This document shows, piece after piece, positions 44,362-52,185 of a DNA stretch of 64,000 nucleotides. The stretch is taken from positions 62,001 through 126,000 of the forward strand of contig NZ_FUZE01000007.1 of the NCBI RefSeq assembly GCF_900168205.1, written 5' to 3'. The notes below the pieces were generated by a model that did not search any database, was not told the origin of the DNA, and saw nothing but the letters and a program-made list of their open reading frames with translations. This DNA is from Chryseobacterium balustinum. Its GTDB lineage: Bacteria; Bacteroidota; Bacteroidia; Flavobacteriales; Weeksellaceae. The stretch's first letter is position 1, and every line of letters begins with the position of its first letter. The translations under genes and the position numbers were made by a program.

Positions 44362-45402
44362 TTACACCTTCATTTTAATCTTATCGACATTAATGATTTT
44401 GTAAACCAATTCTTTAATCAGTTCTGCATCATCCATATTCACGGCTCCCAAACCTTTTCCTTTCATATCAAATTCTCTTAAAATAGAAATGACACGGGTA
44501 GAATGTTTTAGTGGATATAATCTCGCTGCTTCTGCATAATCTTTAATAAAGTAAGGATTAATACCCATTTGTGAAGCGATTACTTGCTGGGGTTGCCCAA
44601 TCATTGTATTGTAAATAATTACATTCGAAAAGTAATTGTACAAACTGGAAAGAAGCATTACAAAAGGATTATTCTTAGGGTTTTTCCCCATAAAATAGGC
44701 AATTCTGAATGCAGCATTAGCGTTTTTCGCTCCTAAAGCTTTCTGAAGCTCAAAAACATTGAACTCTTTGCTTATTCCGATATGGTTTTCAACGATAGTA
44801 CCGTCTAAAAGTTGTCCTTCTTTTAAAATAATTTTAAGTTTTCCTAACTCATTTGAGATTCTGGAAAGGTCGTTTCCAAGATATTCTGCTAAAAGGTTAG
44901 AAATATTCGGGGCTGTTTTTATTTTTAATCTGAGACACTCATCAGCGATCCATTTGGGAAGCGTATGATCTTTTAAAGATTCGCTCGGAAAAAGAGCATT
45001 TAGCTTTGTTAAAGTTTTGGTAACCTTTTTTCGGCTGTCCAGCTTCTTATGTTTATGAGCAAAAACCAAAACCGTTGAAGGCACCGGATTTTCGGCATAC
45101 GCATCTAAAGCTTTGCTTTCTTCATCATTAAATTTCAAATCCTGCGCTTCTTTTACGATAATCACCTGTTTGTCGCCCATCATCGGAAACTGTCGCGCCA
45201 AAGAAAGAATTTCCTGGTACGTGGTATCTTTCCCGTACGTGACGGTTTGGTTAAAAGCTTTTTCGTCTTCCTCCAGGAAGTCGTGTTCAAGGGCTTTTAC
45301 CGCAACATCAATAAAGTAAGGTTCTTCTCCGTGGAAAAAATAAATCGGTAAAACTTCTTTATTTTTAATATTTTTGAGGATTAAATCTAATTCTTTCATC
45401 AT
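44362..45402 (-). CDS. holA: DNA polymerase III subunit delta
   Basis: This 346-residue clamp-loader subunit opens the sliding clamp. The N-terminal VLPIYFFHGEEPYFIDVAV and the middle YAENPVPSTVLVFAHKHKK match HolA. The C-terminal domain includes LLAEYLGNDLSRISNELGKL and MLLSSLYNYFSNVIIY. A start one codon later is equally possible. The divergent gene at 45407 begins only 4 bp away, so each promoter must lie in the other gene. Confidence 0.92.
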   Translation of the reverse strand: MMKELDLILKNIKNKEVLPIYFFHGEEPYFIDVAVKALEHDFLEEDEKAFNQTVTYGKDTTYQEILSLARQFPMMGDKQVIIVKEAQDLKFNDEESKALDAYAENPVPSTVLVFAHKHKKLDSRKKVTKTLTKLNALFPSESLKDHTLPKWIADECLRLKIKTAPNISNLLAEYLGNDLSRISNELGKLKIILKEGQLLDGTIVENHIGISKEFNVFELQKALGAKNANAAFRIAYFMGKNPKNNPFVMLLSSLYNYFSNVIIYNTMIGQPQQVIASQMGINPYFIKDYAEAARLYPLKHSTRVISILREFDMKGKGLGAVNMDDAELIKELVYKIINVDKIKMKV

Positions 45403-45406
45403 ATAA

Positions 45407-45838
45407 ATGGAACTTCCAAAACTGAACTTTCAGGAAACTTTTGATTTTAAATTCAAGAAAGACAAAGATAAGTTTTTTATTTATGACTTGGTTCGTAAAA
45501 CTTACCTTTTGCTCACTCCCGAAGAGTGGGTAAGACAGCATTGGGTTCATTATTATCTTACCGTAAAATCTTATTCTGTATCGGCTTTAATTACCGAAAA
45601 AAAGATTGTTCTGAATGGCTTAACGAAGCGTATTGACCTTTTAATCACAGAAAAAGCTCAGCCAAAAATTCTTATCGAATGTAAAGCGCCACAAATCAAA
45701 TTGACCGAAAAAACATTCGAACAGACCGCAAGATATAATTCTGTTATCGGTGCTTCTGAAATTATTTTAACGAACGGTTTGCAACACATTAATGCCTATT
45801 ACGAAAACGAACAATACCAATTTTATAAGCCTGAATAA
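45407..45838 (+). CDS. HsdR_N-type nuclease-fold protein
   Basis: This 143-residue protein is an isolated N-terminal domain of the type I restriction HsdR kind (PD-(D/E)xK fold): RIDLLITEKAQPKILIECKAP carries the D-(E)xK-like residues. No hsdM or hsdS is nearby. Such stand-alone proteins are often found divergent to holA in Bacteroidota, which I know from family experience, not from this sequence. It is a candidate nuclease for DNA repair, and not part of a restriction system. Confidence 0.8.
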   Translation: MELPKLNFQETFDFKFKKDKDKFFIYDLVRKTYLLLTPEEWVRQHWVHYYLTVKSYSVSALITEKKIVLNGLTKRIDLLITEKAQPKILIECKAPQIKLTEKTFEQTARYNSVIGASEIILTNGLQHINAYYENEQYQFYKPE

Positions 45839-45952
45839 TATCGATTTAATAAGTATTTATTTCTGAATGTTAAACTTTTCTAAACATATCTGTTTTAGGG
45901 TGTTTAAGTAAAAAACTTTTGTGATTTTTGTATGGTAAATTTAAATATCAGT

Positions 45953-46567
45953 ATGGAAATTAAAAATATAATATTCGATTTTGGAGGTGTTTTGATGGAT
46001 TGGAATCCAAGGTATTTTTTCAAAACCTATTTTAATGATGATGAGAAAATGGAATATTTTCTTGAAAACATTGCCCAAGATGACTGGAATATTGAGCAAG
46101 ACAGAGGGAGAACTTTAGCAGAAGGTACTGAAATTCAGATTAAAAAATTTCCGGAATGGGAAAAAGAACTCAGAGCTTATTATGATAACTGGACAGTAAT
46201 GTTGAAAAGCGACATTCCTCAAAATGTAGAAATTCTTAGAAAATTGGGAAATACTTCTTATCAATTATACGGATTAACCAATTGGTCTGAAGAAACTTTT
46301 CCTTATGCTTTAGAAAATTATGATTTCTTTCAATTATTTGATGGAAAAATTGTGGTTTCAGGAACTGAAAAGTTAATAAAACCCGACCCTAAAATCTGGA
46401 ATGTTTTATTGGAAAGATACAAGTTAGAAGCCAACGAATCAGTTTTTATTGATGATAATTTCAACAACATTGAGATGGCAAAAACATTAGGTTTCAAAAC
46501 TATTCATATTCTACCGGAAACAGATTTGAAAACTGAGCTGAATAATTTAGGCGTAAAATTCGATTAA
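45953..46567 (+). CDS. HAD-family hydrolase
   Basis: This 204-residue phosphatase-like protein has motif I as FDFGGVLMDWNP, motif II near YQLYGLTNWSEETF, the conserved Lys in TEKLIKPDPKIW, and motif IV FIDDNFNNIEMA. This order fits the subfamily of HAD-IA (epoxide hydrolase N/haloacid-type) phosphatases. I use the ATG at 45953 (MEIKNIIFDFGG). The substrate is unknown. Confidence 0.88.
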   Translation: MEIKNIIFDFGGVLMDWNPRYFFKTYFNDDEKMEYFLENIAQDDWNIEQDRGRTLAEGTEIQIKKFPEWEKELRAYYDNWTVMLKSDIPQNVEILRKLGNTSYQLYGLTNWSEETFPYALENYDFFQLFDGKIVVSGTEKLIKPDPKIWNVLLERYKLEANESVFIDDNFNNIEMAKTLGFKTIHILPETDLKTELNNLGVKFD

Positions 46568-46882
46568 TTAAAACTTTATAACATTCTGTTAATCTTCATT
46601 GAAAGTTATTTTCATTAATTTAGATGAGGATTTTTTGTTTTTCACGAAGAAACCACTCGTTTTGTCATTCTGAAAGAATCTAAACGATTAAAGAGTTTTT
46701 ATAATTATCATTTTTTAATTGTATTTTAGAGATTCTGTCAGGACGGCAAACTGCGTATTAATTATCTGAAAAAATTGTAAATCTGACAAATACCTAGCCC
46801 TGATTGTAGTGAAAATCCTTTTTGAAAAAAAAGATTGCAACGAAAAGCAGGAAAAAGCTTCAAAAAAATTAAATTACAAAAT
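46568..46882. other. Gap with one dispersed repeat
   Basis: This 315-base gap has no supported gene. It contains a TGTCATTCTGAA element from 46663 with a decayed partner GATTCTGTCAGGACGG ending at about 46746. The rest is AT-rich sequence before the dienelactone-hydrolase-like gene. Confidence 0.6.
46663..46746. repeat. MITE-like TGTCATTCTGAA element
   Basis: TGTCATTCTGAAAGAATCTA opens the element at 46663; AGAGATTCTGTCAGGACGG closes it with imperfect complementarity. It belongs with the elements at 9511, 22166 and 29778. Confidence 0.5.
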
Positions 46883-47626
46883 ATGATACGTTCAATATTA
46901 TTATCAGCATTTCTTATGACTTCAGGAACTATTTTCAGTCAGAATTTAAAACCTGTGTCTTATCAGGATGGTTCGCAAAAACTGAATGGTTTGGTAACCT
47001 CTAATGCTGGAAAAAAACTTCCGGGAGTATTGATTCTTCCTGCATGGAAAGGAATTGATGACGAAGCAAAAACGGCCGCAGCAGATTTAGAAAAGCAAGG
47101 TTACATCGCATTTATTGCCGACATTTACGGAGAAGGAAATATTCCGACTGATAATGCTTCAGCGGCAAAAACTGCGGGATCTTATAAAAAGGATCATGCC
47201 GCTTATCAGAAGAGAATTTCTTTGGCTTTAGAGCAATTGAAGAAAAACGGAGCGGTTCCAGATAAAATTGCGGTAATTGGTTATTGTTTTGGCGGAACCG
47301 GAGCTTTGGAATCTGCGAGAGGGAAATTACCAGTTGTAGGCGTTGTTTCCATTCATGGAAGCATCGGAAAAGACCAATCGAGACCCAATGAAGCTATTTC
47401 AACTAAAATTTTAGTTGAAAATCCTGCAGAAGATAAAAGTGTGACGCCGGAAGATTACAATAATCTGGTTAAAGAAATGAATGATGGCAAAGCAGATTGG
47501 CAAATCATTACATATGCTAATTCAAAACATACTTTCACTGACCCAAAATCAGCCGATTATAATCCTGTGATGGCAAAAAGAGCCTGGAATCATACGCTTT
47601 TATTTTTGAAAGAAATTTTGAAGTAA
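46883..47626 (+). CDS. Secreted dienelactone hydrolase family protein
   Basis: This 247-residue alpha/beta hydrolase has a signal peptide (LSAFLMTSGTIFSQ), the nucleophile Cys in VIGYCFGGTGALES, and the late His in YANSKHTFTDPKSADYN. This matches dienelactone-hydrolase-like enzymes of broad substrate range. The ATG at 46883 directly precedes the signal peptide. It is a single gene closed by a bidirectional terminator. Confidence 0.88.
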   Translation: MIRSILLSAFLMTSGTIFSQNLKPVSYQDGSQKLNGLVTSNAGKKLPGVLILPAWKGIDDEAKTAAADLEKQGYIAFIADIYGEGNIPTDNASAAKTAGSYKKDHAAYQKRISLALEQLKKNGAVPDKIAVIGYCFGGTGALESARGKLPVVGVVSIHGSIGKDQSRPNEAISTKILVENPAEDKSVTPEDYNNLVKEMNDGKADWQIITYANSKHTFTDPKSADYNPVMAKRAWNHTLLFLKEILK

Positions 47627-47645
47627 TTAAGCAACAGTAAATTAA

Positions 47646-47672
47646 AAACAACCTCAGTAATTGAGGTTGTTT
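47646..47672. terminator. Bidirectional terminator
   Basis: AAACAACCTCA-GTAAT-TGAGGTTGTTT forms an 11-bp stem between two convergent genes. Confidence 0.85.
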
Positions 47673-47676
47673 CTAT

Positions 47677-47907
47677 TTATAAATCACTGATTGTATTACA
47701 ATTAGAACACCACCAGTATTCTTTTTCTTTATCTTTCAGCTTCGTTTTTGTTTTCTCTTCACAATTCTCACAGACACATTCATCATTCTCGTTTTCTTTC
47801 GCTTCGTAGTCGCAATTAAAACAACTCCAACTCGTTAAATGAGTCTTTCCATTGATGAACCAAGTGAAAGAGTTTTCTTTACACTTTGGGCAAATTTGTA
47901 ACGCCAT
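47677..47907 (-). CDS. Small zinc-ribbon protein
   Basis: This 76-residue protein has four Cys pairs (CPKC, CFNCD, CVCENC, CSNC), so it probably binds two zinc ions. Its acidic centre (EAKENENDEC) has no catalytic motif. It starts two bases after the stop of the cupin gene, so the two are co-transcribed. A role in nucleic-acid or protein binding is possible. Confidence 0.7.
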   Translation of the reverse strand: MALQICPKCKENSFTWFINGKTHLTSWSCFNCDYEAKENENDECVCENCEEKTKTKLKDKEKEYWWCSNCNTISDL

Positions 47908-47909
47908 AT

Positions 47910-48278
47910 TTAAATTATTTCTTCTTCTCTATTCACCAAATCCATCGAAAAAGCCGGAAGACAAATCGCAATATATTCGCAAGGTTCTGAAAACGGATTG
48001 CTGTAACGGATTCTTGCTCCTTTTTCAATTAAAATACTTTGTCCTTTTTCTAAAATAACGTTTTCTCCATCAATTTCAAACTGTTTTTTACCGGAAATGA
48101 TGATGGTAAATTCGTCAAATTCGGGAGTTTGGTGGGGCTCACTCCAATCTGGCGGAGCAACCATATGCGCAATAGAGATGTTTGGATTTTGAGTTGAATT
48201 CCCCCAATGTTCTTCAATTAATTTTCCGTCGGTTGTAGGAACTACAAATGGTGACTTCTGAATTTTATATTTTTTCAT
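47910..48278 (-). CDS. Cupin-domain protein
   Basis: This 122-residue protein has a single cupin barrel: the first motif is SIAHMVAPPDWSEPHQTPEFDE in part and the second is IEKGARIRYSNPFSEP. Metal-binding His and Glu residues are present (PHQTPEFDEF). The function could be a small isomerase, dioxygenase-like or storage protein; the sequence does not decide. It is the first gene of a two-gene transcript with the zinc ribbon. Confidence 0.8.
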   Translation of the reverse strand: MKKYKIQKSPFVVPTTDGKLIEEHWGNSTQNPNISIAHMVAPPDWSEPHQTPEFDEFTIIISGKKQFEIDGENVILEKGQSILIEKGARIRYSNPFSEPCEYIAICLPAFSMDLVNREEEII

Positions 48279-48302
48279 GATTATATTTTTATTTAATTAA
48301 TT

Positions 48303-48376
48303 TCTCGCAGATTTAGCTAATTGAGCAGATTTTAATGCCTAAAATTAATCAGCGTAATCTGCTAAACCTGCAAGAA
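48303..48376. repeat. Hairpin-forming dispersed repeat
   Basis: TCTCGCAGATTTAGCTAATT at left and AATCTGCTAAACCTGCAAGA at right pair imperfectly over the whole length, with GCAGATTTTA and TAATCAGCGTAATCTGC inside. It fills the gap between the cupin and GNAT genes. Confidence 0.55.
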
Positions 48377-48389
48377 AATTTATTTAAGT

Positions 48390-48926
48390 TTAATCAACTT
48401 TAAAATGGTTTTCTTTTGCGATTTCGTAGACAAAATTGGTTCTGGTCGGTTCTGCGAAATAAGCTACTTCTTCTTCCGCAATCTTCTTTCCGCCTAATCT
48501 TTCTAATGCAATTTGAGAACGGAAATTTTCTTTTCCAATGTGGAAATGAACTTTGTCTACAAATTTGAAAATATAATCCAGCATCAGCTTCTTAACTTGT
48601 GGATTGATCCCTTTTCCCCAAGAATTTGTTCCATAAAAAGTATAACCAATGAAAATACTATTTTCAGATTCGTCAAAATCATAAAAACGGGTACTTCCCA
48701 AAAAGTCTCCGGTAGATTTCTCAACAATTTTAAAAGCGCCCTGACTTTCCATAGCTCCTTTAAAAAAGTTTTCAAAAACTTCTCTTTTGTAGCGGTCTTT
48801 ATTAGGATGCTGCTCCCAAACTTTAGGATCTGAAGCTACTTCGTACAATAAGTCAAAATCCCCTTGCTGTAAGGGGATTAATTGATATTCTTCGTTTTCT
48901 AAAACAGGTTGAATAGAAAAATTCAT
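48390..48926 (-). CDS. GNAT acetyltransferase, RimJ/RimL-like
   Basis: This 178-residue protein has the GNAT order of the RimJ/L branch: YELIPLQQGDFDLLYEVASDPKVWEQHPN at the start (in part), IFIGYTFYGTNSWGKGINPQ as the acetyl-CoA binding region, and NFRSQIALERLGGKK near residue 145. It probably acetylates an N-terminus, amino acid or small amine. It is 18 bases after the DUF2911 gene on the same strand. Confidence 0.85.
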   Translation of the reverse strand: MNFSIQPVLENEEYQLIPLQQGDFDLLYEVASDPKVWEQHPNKDRYKREVFENFFKGAMESQGAFKIVEKSTGDFLGSTRFYDFDESENSIFIGYTFYGTNSWGKGINPQVKKLMLDYIFKFVDKVHFHIGKENFRSQIALERLGGKKIAEEEVAYFAEPTRTNFVYEIAKENHFKVD

Positions 48927-48944
48927 CTTTTATAAATTTGAGTC

Positions 48945-49550
48945 TTAGCTTTTTGCTTTTGCAGCGTCAGATTCTATTTTTTTAATTTCTCTTAATTTTT
49001 CAGCAATTTTGGTTACTGCCTCAGGTTTTGCTGGCTTTAAAGCTACTTCAGCTTGAGCCATATCCCATTTAATAACAAGATTTCCTGAATTTTCATCCGT
49101 TGGGTTTAAAGTAATTTCAAACCACTCTTGCTTATCAGCTAATTTATTAACCGGAACTGTTACGTCTACAACGTCCTGTTTTGGGTCGTATGTATACGCT
49201 CCCCACTGTTGAAAATCTTTATTTAAAATAACTTTCCAATCTTTTTCTGTTGGTACGATAAACAAACCGTAAGTTCCTGCTGGAACAGTTTTTCCACCGA
49301 AATTAACAGACTGTCCGAATGTAATTTTTGTAGAAGAGTTTGCGCCTGCTCTCCAAACTTGTCCGTAAGGAACCAATTCTCCAAAGATTTTTCTTCCTTT
49401 CACCCCCGGTCTACCGTAATCTACAGAGATTTTTGACATTGAAAACTGCTGTTCTACTTTCTGACGCGGACTTGCTGCAGGTACCGAATAATCTTGTGCG
49501 AAGCTTAAAGCCGAAGCCGAAATGCAAACTGCAAATAATAATTTTTTCAC
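48945..49550 (-). CDS. Secreted DUF2911 protein
   Basis: This 201-residue protein has a signal peptide (LLFAVCISASALSFAQ) and a DUF2911 domain: VDYGRPGVKGRKIFGELVPY, VWRAGANSSTKITF, PAGTYGLFIVP and QWGAYTYDPKQDV. The start is a GTG at 49550, chosen because it opens the signal peptide. A second DUF2911 gene is at 56515-57033. The function of the family is unknown. Confidence 0.85.
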   Translation of the reverse strand: MKKLLFAVCISASALSFAQDYSVPAASPRQKVEQQFSMSKISVDYGRPGVKGRKIFGELVPYGQVWRAGANSSTKITFGQSVNFGGKTVPAGTYGLFIVPTEKDWKVILNKDFQQWGAYTYDPKQDVVDVTVPVNKLADKQEWFEITLNPTDENSGNLVIKWDMAQAEVALKPAKPEAVTKIAEKLREIKKIESDAAKAKS

Positions 49551-49655
49551 TTTTAAAATTTTGTCTAAAATTACAAAATCGAGTTCATAAATCACTTTTT
49601 GAGATTGATAAATTTTGTTAAATTAAATTGATGAAGAAAAATGATTCTGTTTTTA

Positions 49656-49738
49656 TTTTAACGCAAAGGTCGCAAAGATTTTTTAACTACTAACTGTGTT
49701 TAAGTTCGCAAAGGCGTTTCATTCAGCAAAGGTCACAG
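49656..49738 (+). repeat. ~80-bp dispersed repeat, plus-strand copy
   Basis: TTTTAACGCAAAGGTCGCAA opens the element, then TTTTTTAACTACTAA, AAGTTCGCAAAGGCG and TTTCATTCAGCAAAGG. It aligns along its length with the minus-strand copy at 22259-22333. Confidence 0.65.
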
Positions 49739-49743
49739 ATTAG

Positions 49744-50289
49744 TTAAAGATTTTTTTTTGCTTGTTCGATGTGTCTTAAAGTATGATAGATTACAAAGCG
49801 GAAAGTATCACCTAGTTTAAATTGAATAAGATTTGTAATACTGATGCTGGTTTTCACTTTGTTTAAATCTATACTTTCGGCTTCATTCAAAAGATGCATC
49901 ATTTGTTTTTGCTGAGTAATAAATTCATTCAAAACACTTTTATCAAGCGTGCTGTGAATTGGATTCATAGATTTAAAAGTCTTCATTGTATTCAGTTTTT
50001 CTTTTGGAAGCATCGATTTCGCAAAATAATTTCCTAGAATCCCAGAATTAAAAATCACTGTTGATTTTGTATCTGAATTTTTAATTCTTTTGCTGATTTC
50101 AGGAATGTAAAATTTGCCGTAACAATTCAGATGCTCGAGACATTCTAAAATGCTCCAGCTTTTTTCTGAAAGTCTGAAATTGAGTTTTTTATCCGTTTCG
50201 TTTAGAATGTTTTCAACAAACTGTATATTTTGTTCTGTAATTACTTTTAAATCATGAAGCAGTTGTTGTGAAGGAATTTTCATAACCAT
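49744..50289 (-). CDS. DinB-family protein
   Basis: This 181-residue four-helix protein has the DinB/YfiT-type pattern: WSILECLEHLNCYGKFYIPE carries the first metal-site His, and a C-terminal FRFVIYHTLRHIEQAKK supplies the HxxxH-type pair. Such proteins are metal-dependent, often thiol-related, transferases. The start may be MKIPSQQ at 50283. It is followed on the same strand by sequence with no terminator seen. Confidence 0.8.
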   Translation of the reverse strand: MVMKIPSQQLLHDLKVITEQNIQFVENILNETDKKLNFRLSEKSWSILECLEHLNCYGKFYIPEISKRIKNSDTKSTVIFNSGILGNYFAKSMLPKEKLNTMKTFKSMNPIHSTLDKSVLNEFITQQKQMMHLLNEAESIDLNKVKTSISITNLIQFKLGDTFRFVIYHTLRHIEQAKKNL

Positions 50290-50337
50290 TTTTATTGTAA
50301 ATTTCCAGTTTTCGTAAATGATAAATCTTGATTACAG

Positions 50338-50880
50338 TCAAGATTTTTTAAGTCGTGATAATGTTTCCGGTCTCATCCGAAGATAATTGGCAATATGTTT
50401 ATTGGGAACTTCCTGAAAAAGTTTCGGACTTCTCTTTAAAATCCTTTCATAACGTTCTTTAGGAGAATTTATTAACAGATCTTTTTCTCTTTCAATTTGT
50501 TGTAAAACTAAATCTTCCAAAATCACAGTCCACAATTTCAGGTTGTCATCTGACGATTTTATAAATTCATAAAAATCTTTTTTGGAAGCGACTTTAATTT
50601 CGGTTTTCTTAATCGCTTGAATATAAAAATCGGTCGGTTTTTCAGATAAAAAAGAATCGAGACAGACAATAATATTTTCTTTATATCCAAAACGAATAGT
50701 TCTTTCCTGATCTTCATCTCTAATGAAAATGCGCAAACTTCCTTTTTCAACATAATAAATATTGCTGTCGATATCGCCTTCCAAAGTCAGAAAAGAATGT
50801 CTGTCGATCATTTTCTTTTTTTGAAACAAATCTGCGTCGAGTAACGTCTGAATAATATATCGTCTTTTGTAATCGGTCAT
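50338..50880 (-). CDS. Crp/Fnr-family regulator
   Basis: This 180-residue protein has a cNMP-binding beta-roll (EGDIDSNIYYVEKGSLRIFI and IVCLDSFLSEKPT) and a C-terminal HTH in a short form (HIANYLRMRPETLSRLKKS). No cysteines for an Fe-S cluster are in the N-terminal part, so FNR-like oxygen sensing is unlikely. The regulon is unknown. A near-identical 226-bp piece of this gene, inverted relative to it, lies at 41518-41743. Confidence 0.9.
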   Translation of the reverse strand: MTDYKRRYIIQTLLDADLFQKKKMIDRHSFLTLEGDIDSNIYYVEKGSLRIFIRDEDQERTIRFGYKENIIVCLDSFLSEKPTDFYIQAIKKTEIKVASKKDFYEFIKSSDDNLKLWTVILEDLVLQQIEREKDLLINSPKERYERILKRSPKLFQEVPNKHIANYLRMRPETLSRLKKS

Positions 50881-51012
50881 ATAGAATTTCTTTCGGATAA
50901 GGTCATAGCATCAATCTAGGTTTCAAGTCGATTTACACCATTCAACGTAAAGGCATTTTGGATATCCTAACTTAGCGTCCAGTAAAGGTTAAGCATAAAA
51001 CAAAAAACGTCA

Positions 51013-51797
51013 ATGTACCCAACAGATTTAACCCAGACTCAGTGGCAATTTATAAAAAAGCATTAGATTTTGATGACAGAAAACGAAAATATGATTTAAT
51101 TGTCATTTGGAATGCGATTAGTTATTTGGTGAAAACGGGTTGTCAATGGCGGCTTTTACCTTATGATTTTCCAAAATGGCAATTGGTTTATTACTATTAT
51201 TCAAAATAGTCAAATCTGGAGATTTTCGATTTATTATTGTCAAAATTAAGGGAAAAAGTACGACGAGACAGAGGTCAGAAAGCCGAGGCAAGTTTGGGAA
51301 TTATGGACAGCCAAAGTGTTCGTTGGGGAATAGCCGTTCACTCAATGGTTATGACGGAGGTAAAAAAATAAAAGGCATCAAACGACACGTTGTGGTAGAC
51401 AAAAATGGGGTTTTGTTAGCGGTAATGGTAAGTGTAGCCAATGTTCATGACAGTAAAGCTGCATTGTTGCTGATGATGACACTGCGATATTTATTGATTC
51501 CGCTTGAGGTAATATTGGCGGACGGAGGTTACAGAGGTGAGATTATTGACGAAATAAAAATTAAGTTTAATTATATTATTCAAATCGTTATGCGGAGTGA
51601 CAAAAAAGTAAAAGAATTTGAGCCAATTCGTAAACGATGGGTTATAGAACGTACTTTTCCCTGGTTTGATAATGATAGAAAATTATGTAGAAACCTAATG
51701 AAGTGGTTCGACGAAGCAAAATCATGAACTTCTAAGGGAATCTTCTGAAAACAAGGTTAAATTATCTGCTATAAAATTATTACTCAATAAAATTTAA
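51013..51797 (+). pseudogene. IS5-family transposase, decayed
   Basis: The frame begins [16 protein letters not shown] at 51013 and shifts at a poly-A run near 51058. [15 protein letters not shown] continues, a TGG-to-TAG stop follows YYYYSK near 51207, and a shift near 51325 leads into NGYDGGKKIKGIKRHVVVDK. The DDE region LADGGYRGE and ERTFPWFDND are recognisable, and the last residues read KLSAIKLLLNKI before the stop at 51797. All three lesions inactivate the protein. The element's terminal repeats could not be identified with confidence. Confidence 0.9.
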
Positions 51798-51837
51798 AAA
51801 GGCTCTTAGTTTTTTATCAAATAATACCAAGAAAACA

Positions 51838-52047
51838 TTGACAATAGCAGAAGTTGATTGCCCAGAAAGTAGTCAGGCATATGGGAAAAATGCCAAGCAA
51901 TTTACAAGTTTACAAGTTTTTGGAAAAACTATAATTTATTATTCAACTAGTTCTGACCGTTATGGAAGGATAATTGCTAAGATAAGCGGAAATCAATATA
52001 AACTAAAAACTGTGAATTCGATAGGAAGAGTTCTTCTAATGGTATAG
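51838..52047 (+). pseudogene. Remnant of a thermonuclease (SNase)-like gene
   Basis: AEVDCPESSQAYGKNAKQF and SDRYGRIIAKIS match the SNase-like domain (family pattern: ID-CPE...YGK.AK.F...DRYGR). The N-terminal export signal is absent and the frame ends early; weak similarity continues to about 52110 in other frames. It lies between the dead transposase and the PIG-L gene and is probably debris from an insertion. Confidence 0.75.
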
Positions 52048-52185
52048 CATAGGCAATTATGATGTTCTATAGCAAAGAGAAACTAAAGATGCCGGATTTT
52101 GATAATGCTTTAGTTTCAAATTATAATGATTACCAAGTAACAAGAAAAACGATTTACTTATATTTGCCCCGCAAAGCAAATTCAT

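Noticed and set aside
45407..45838. A type I restriction-modification system
   Set aside because: Only an HsdR_N-like domain of 143 residues is present. There is no helicase, methylase or specificity gene.
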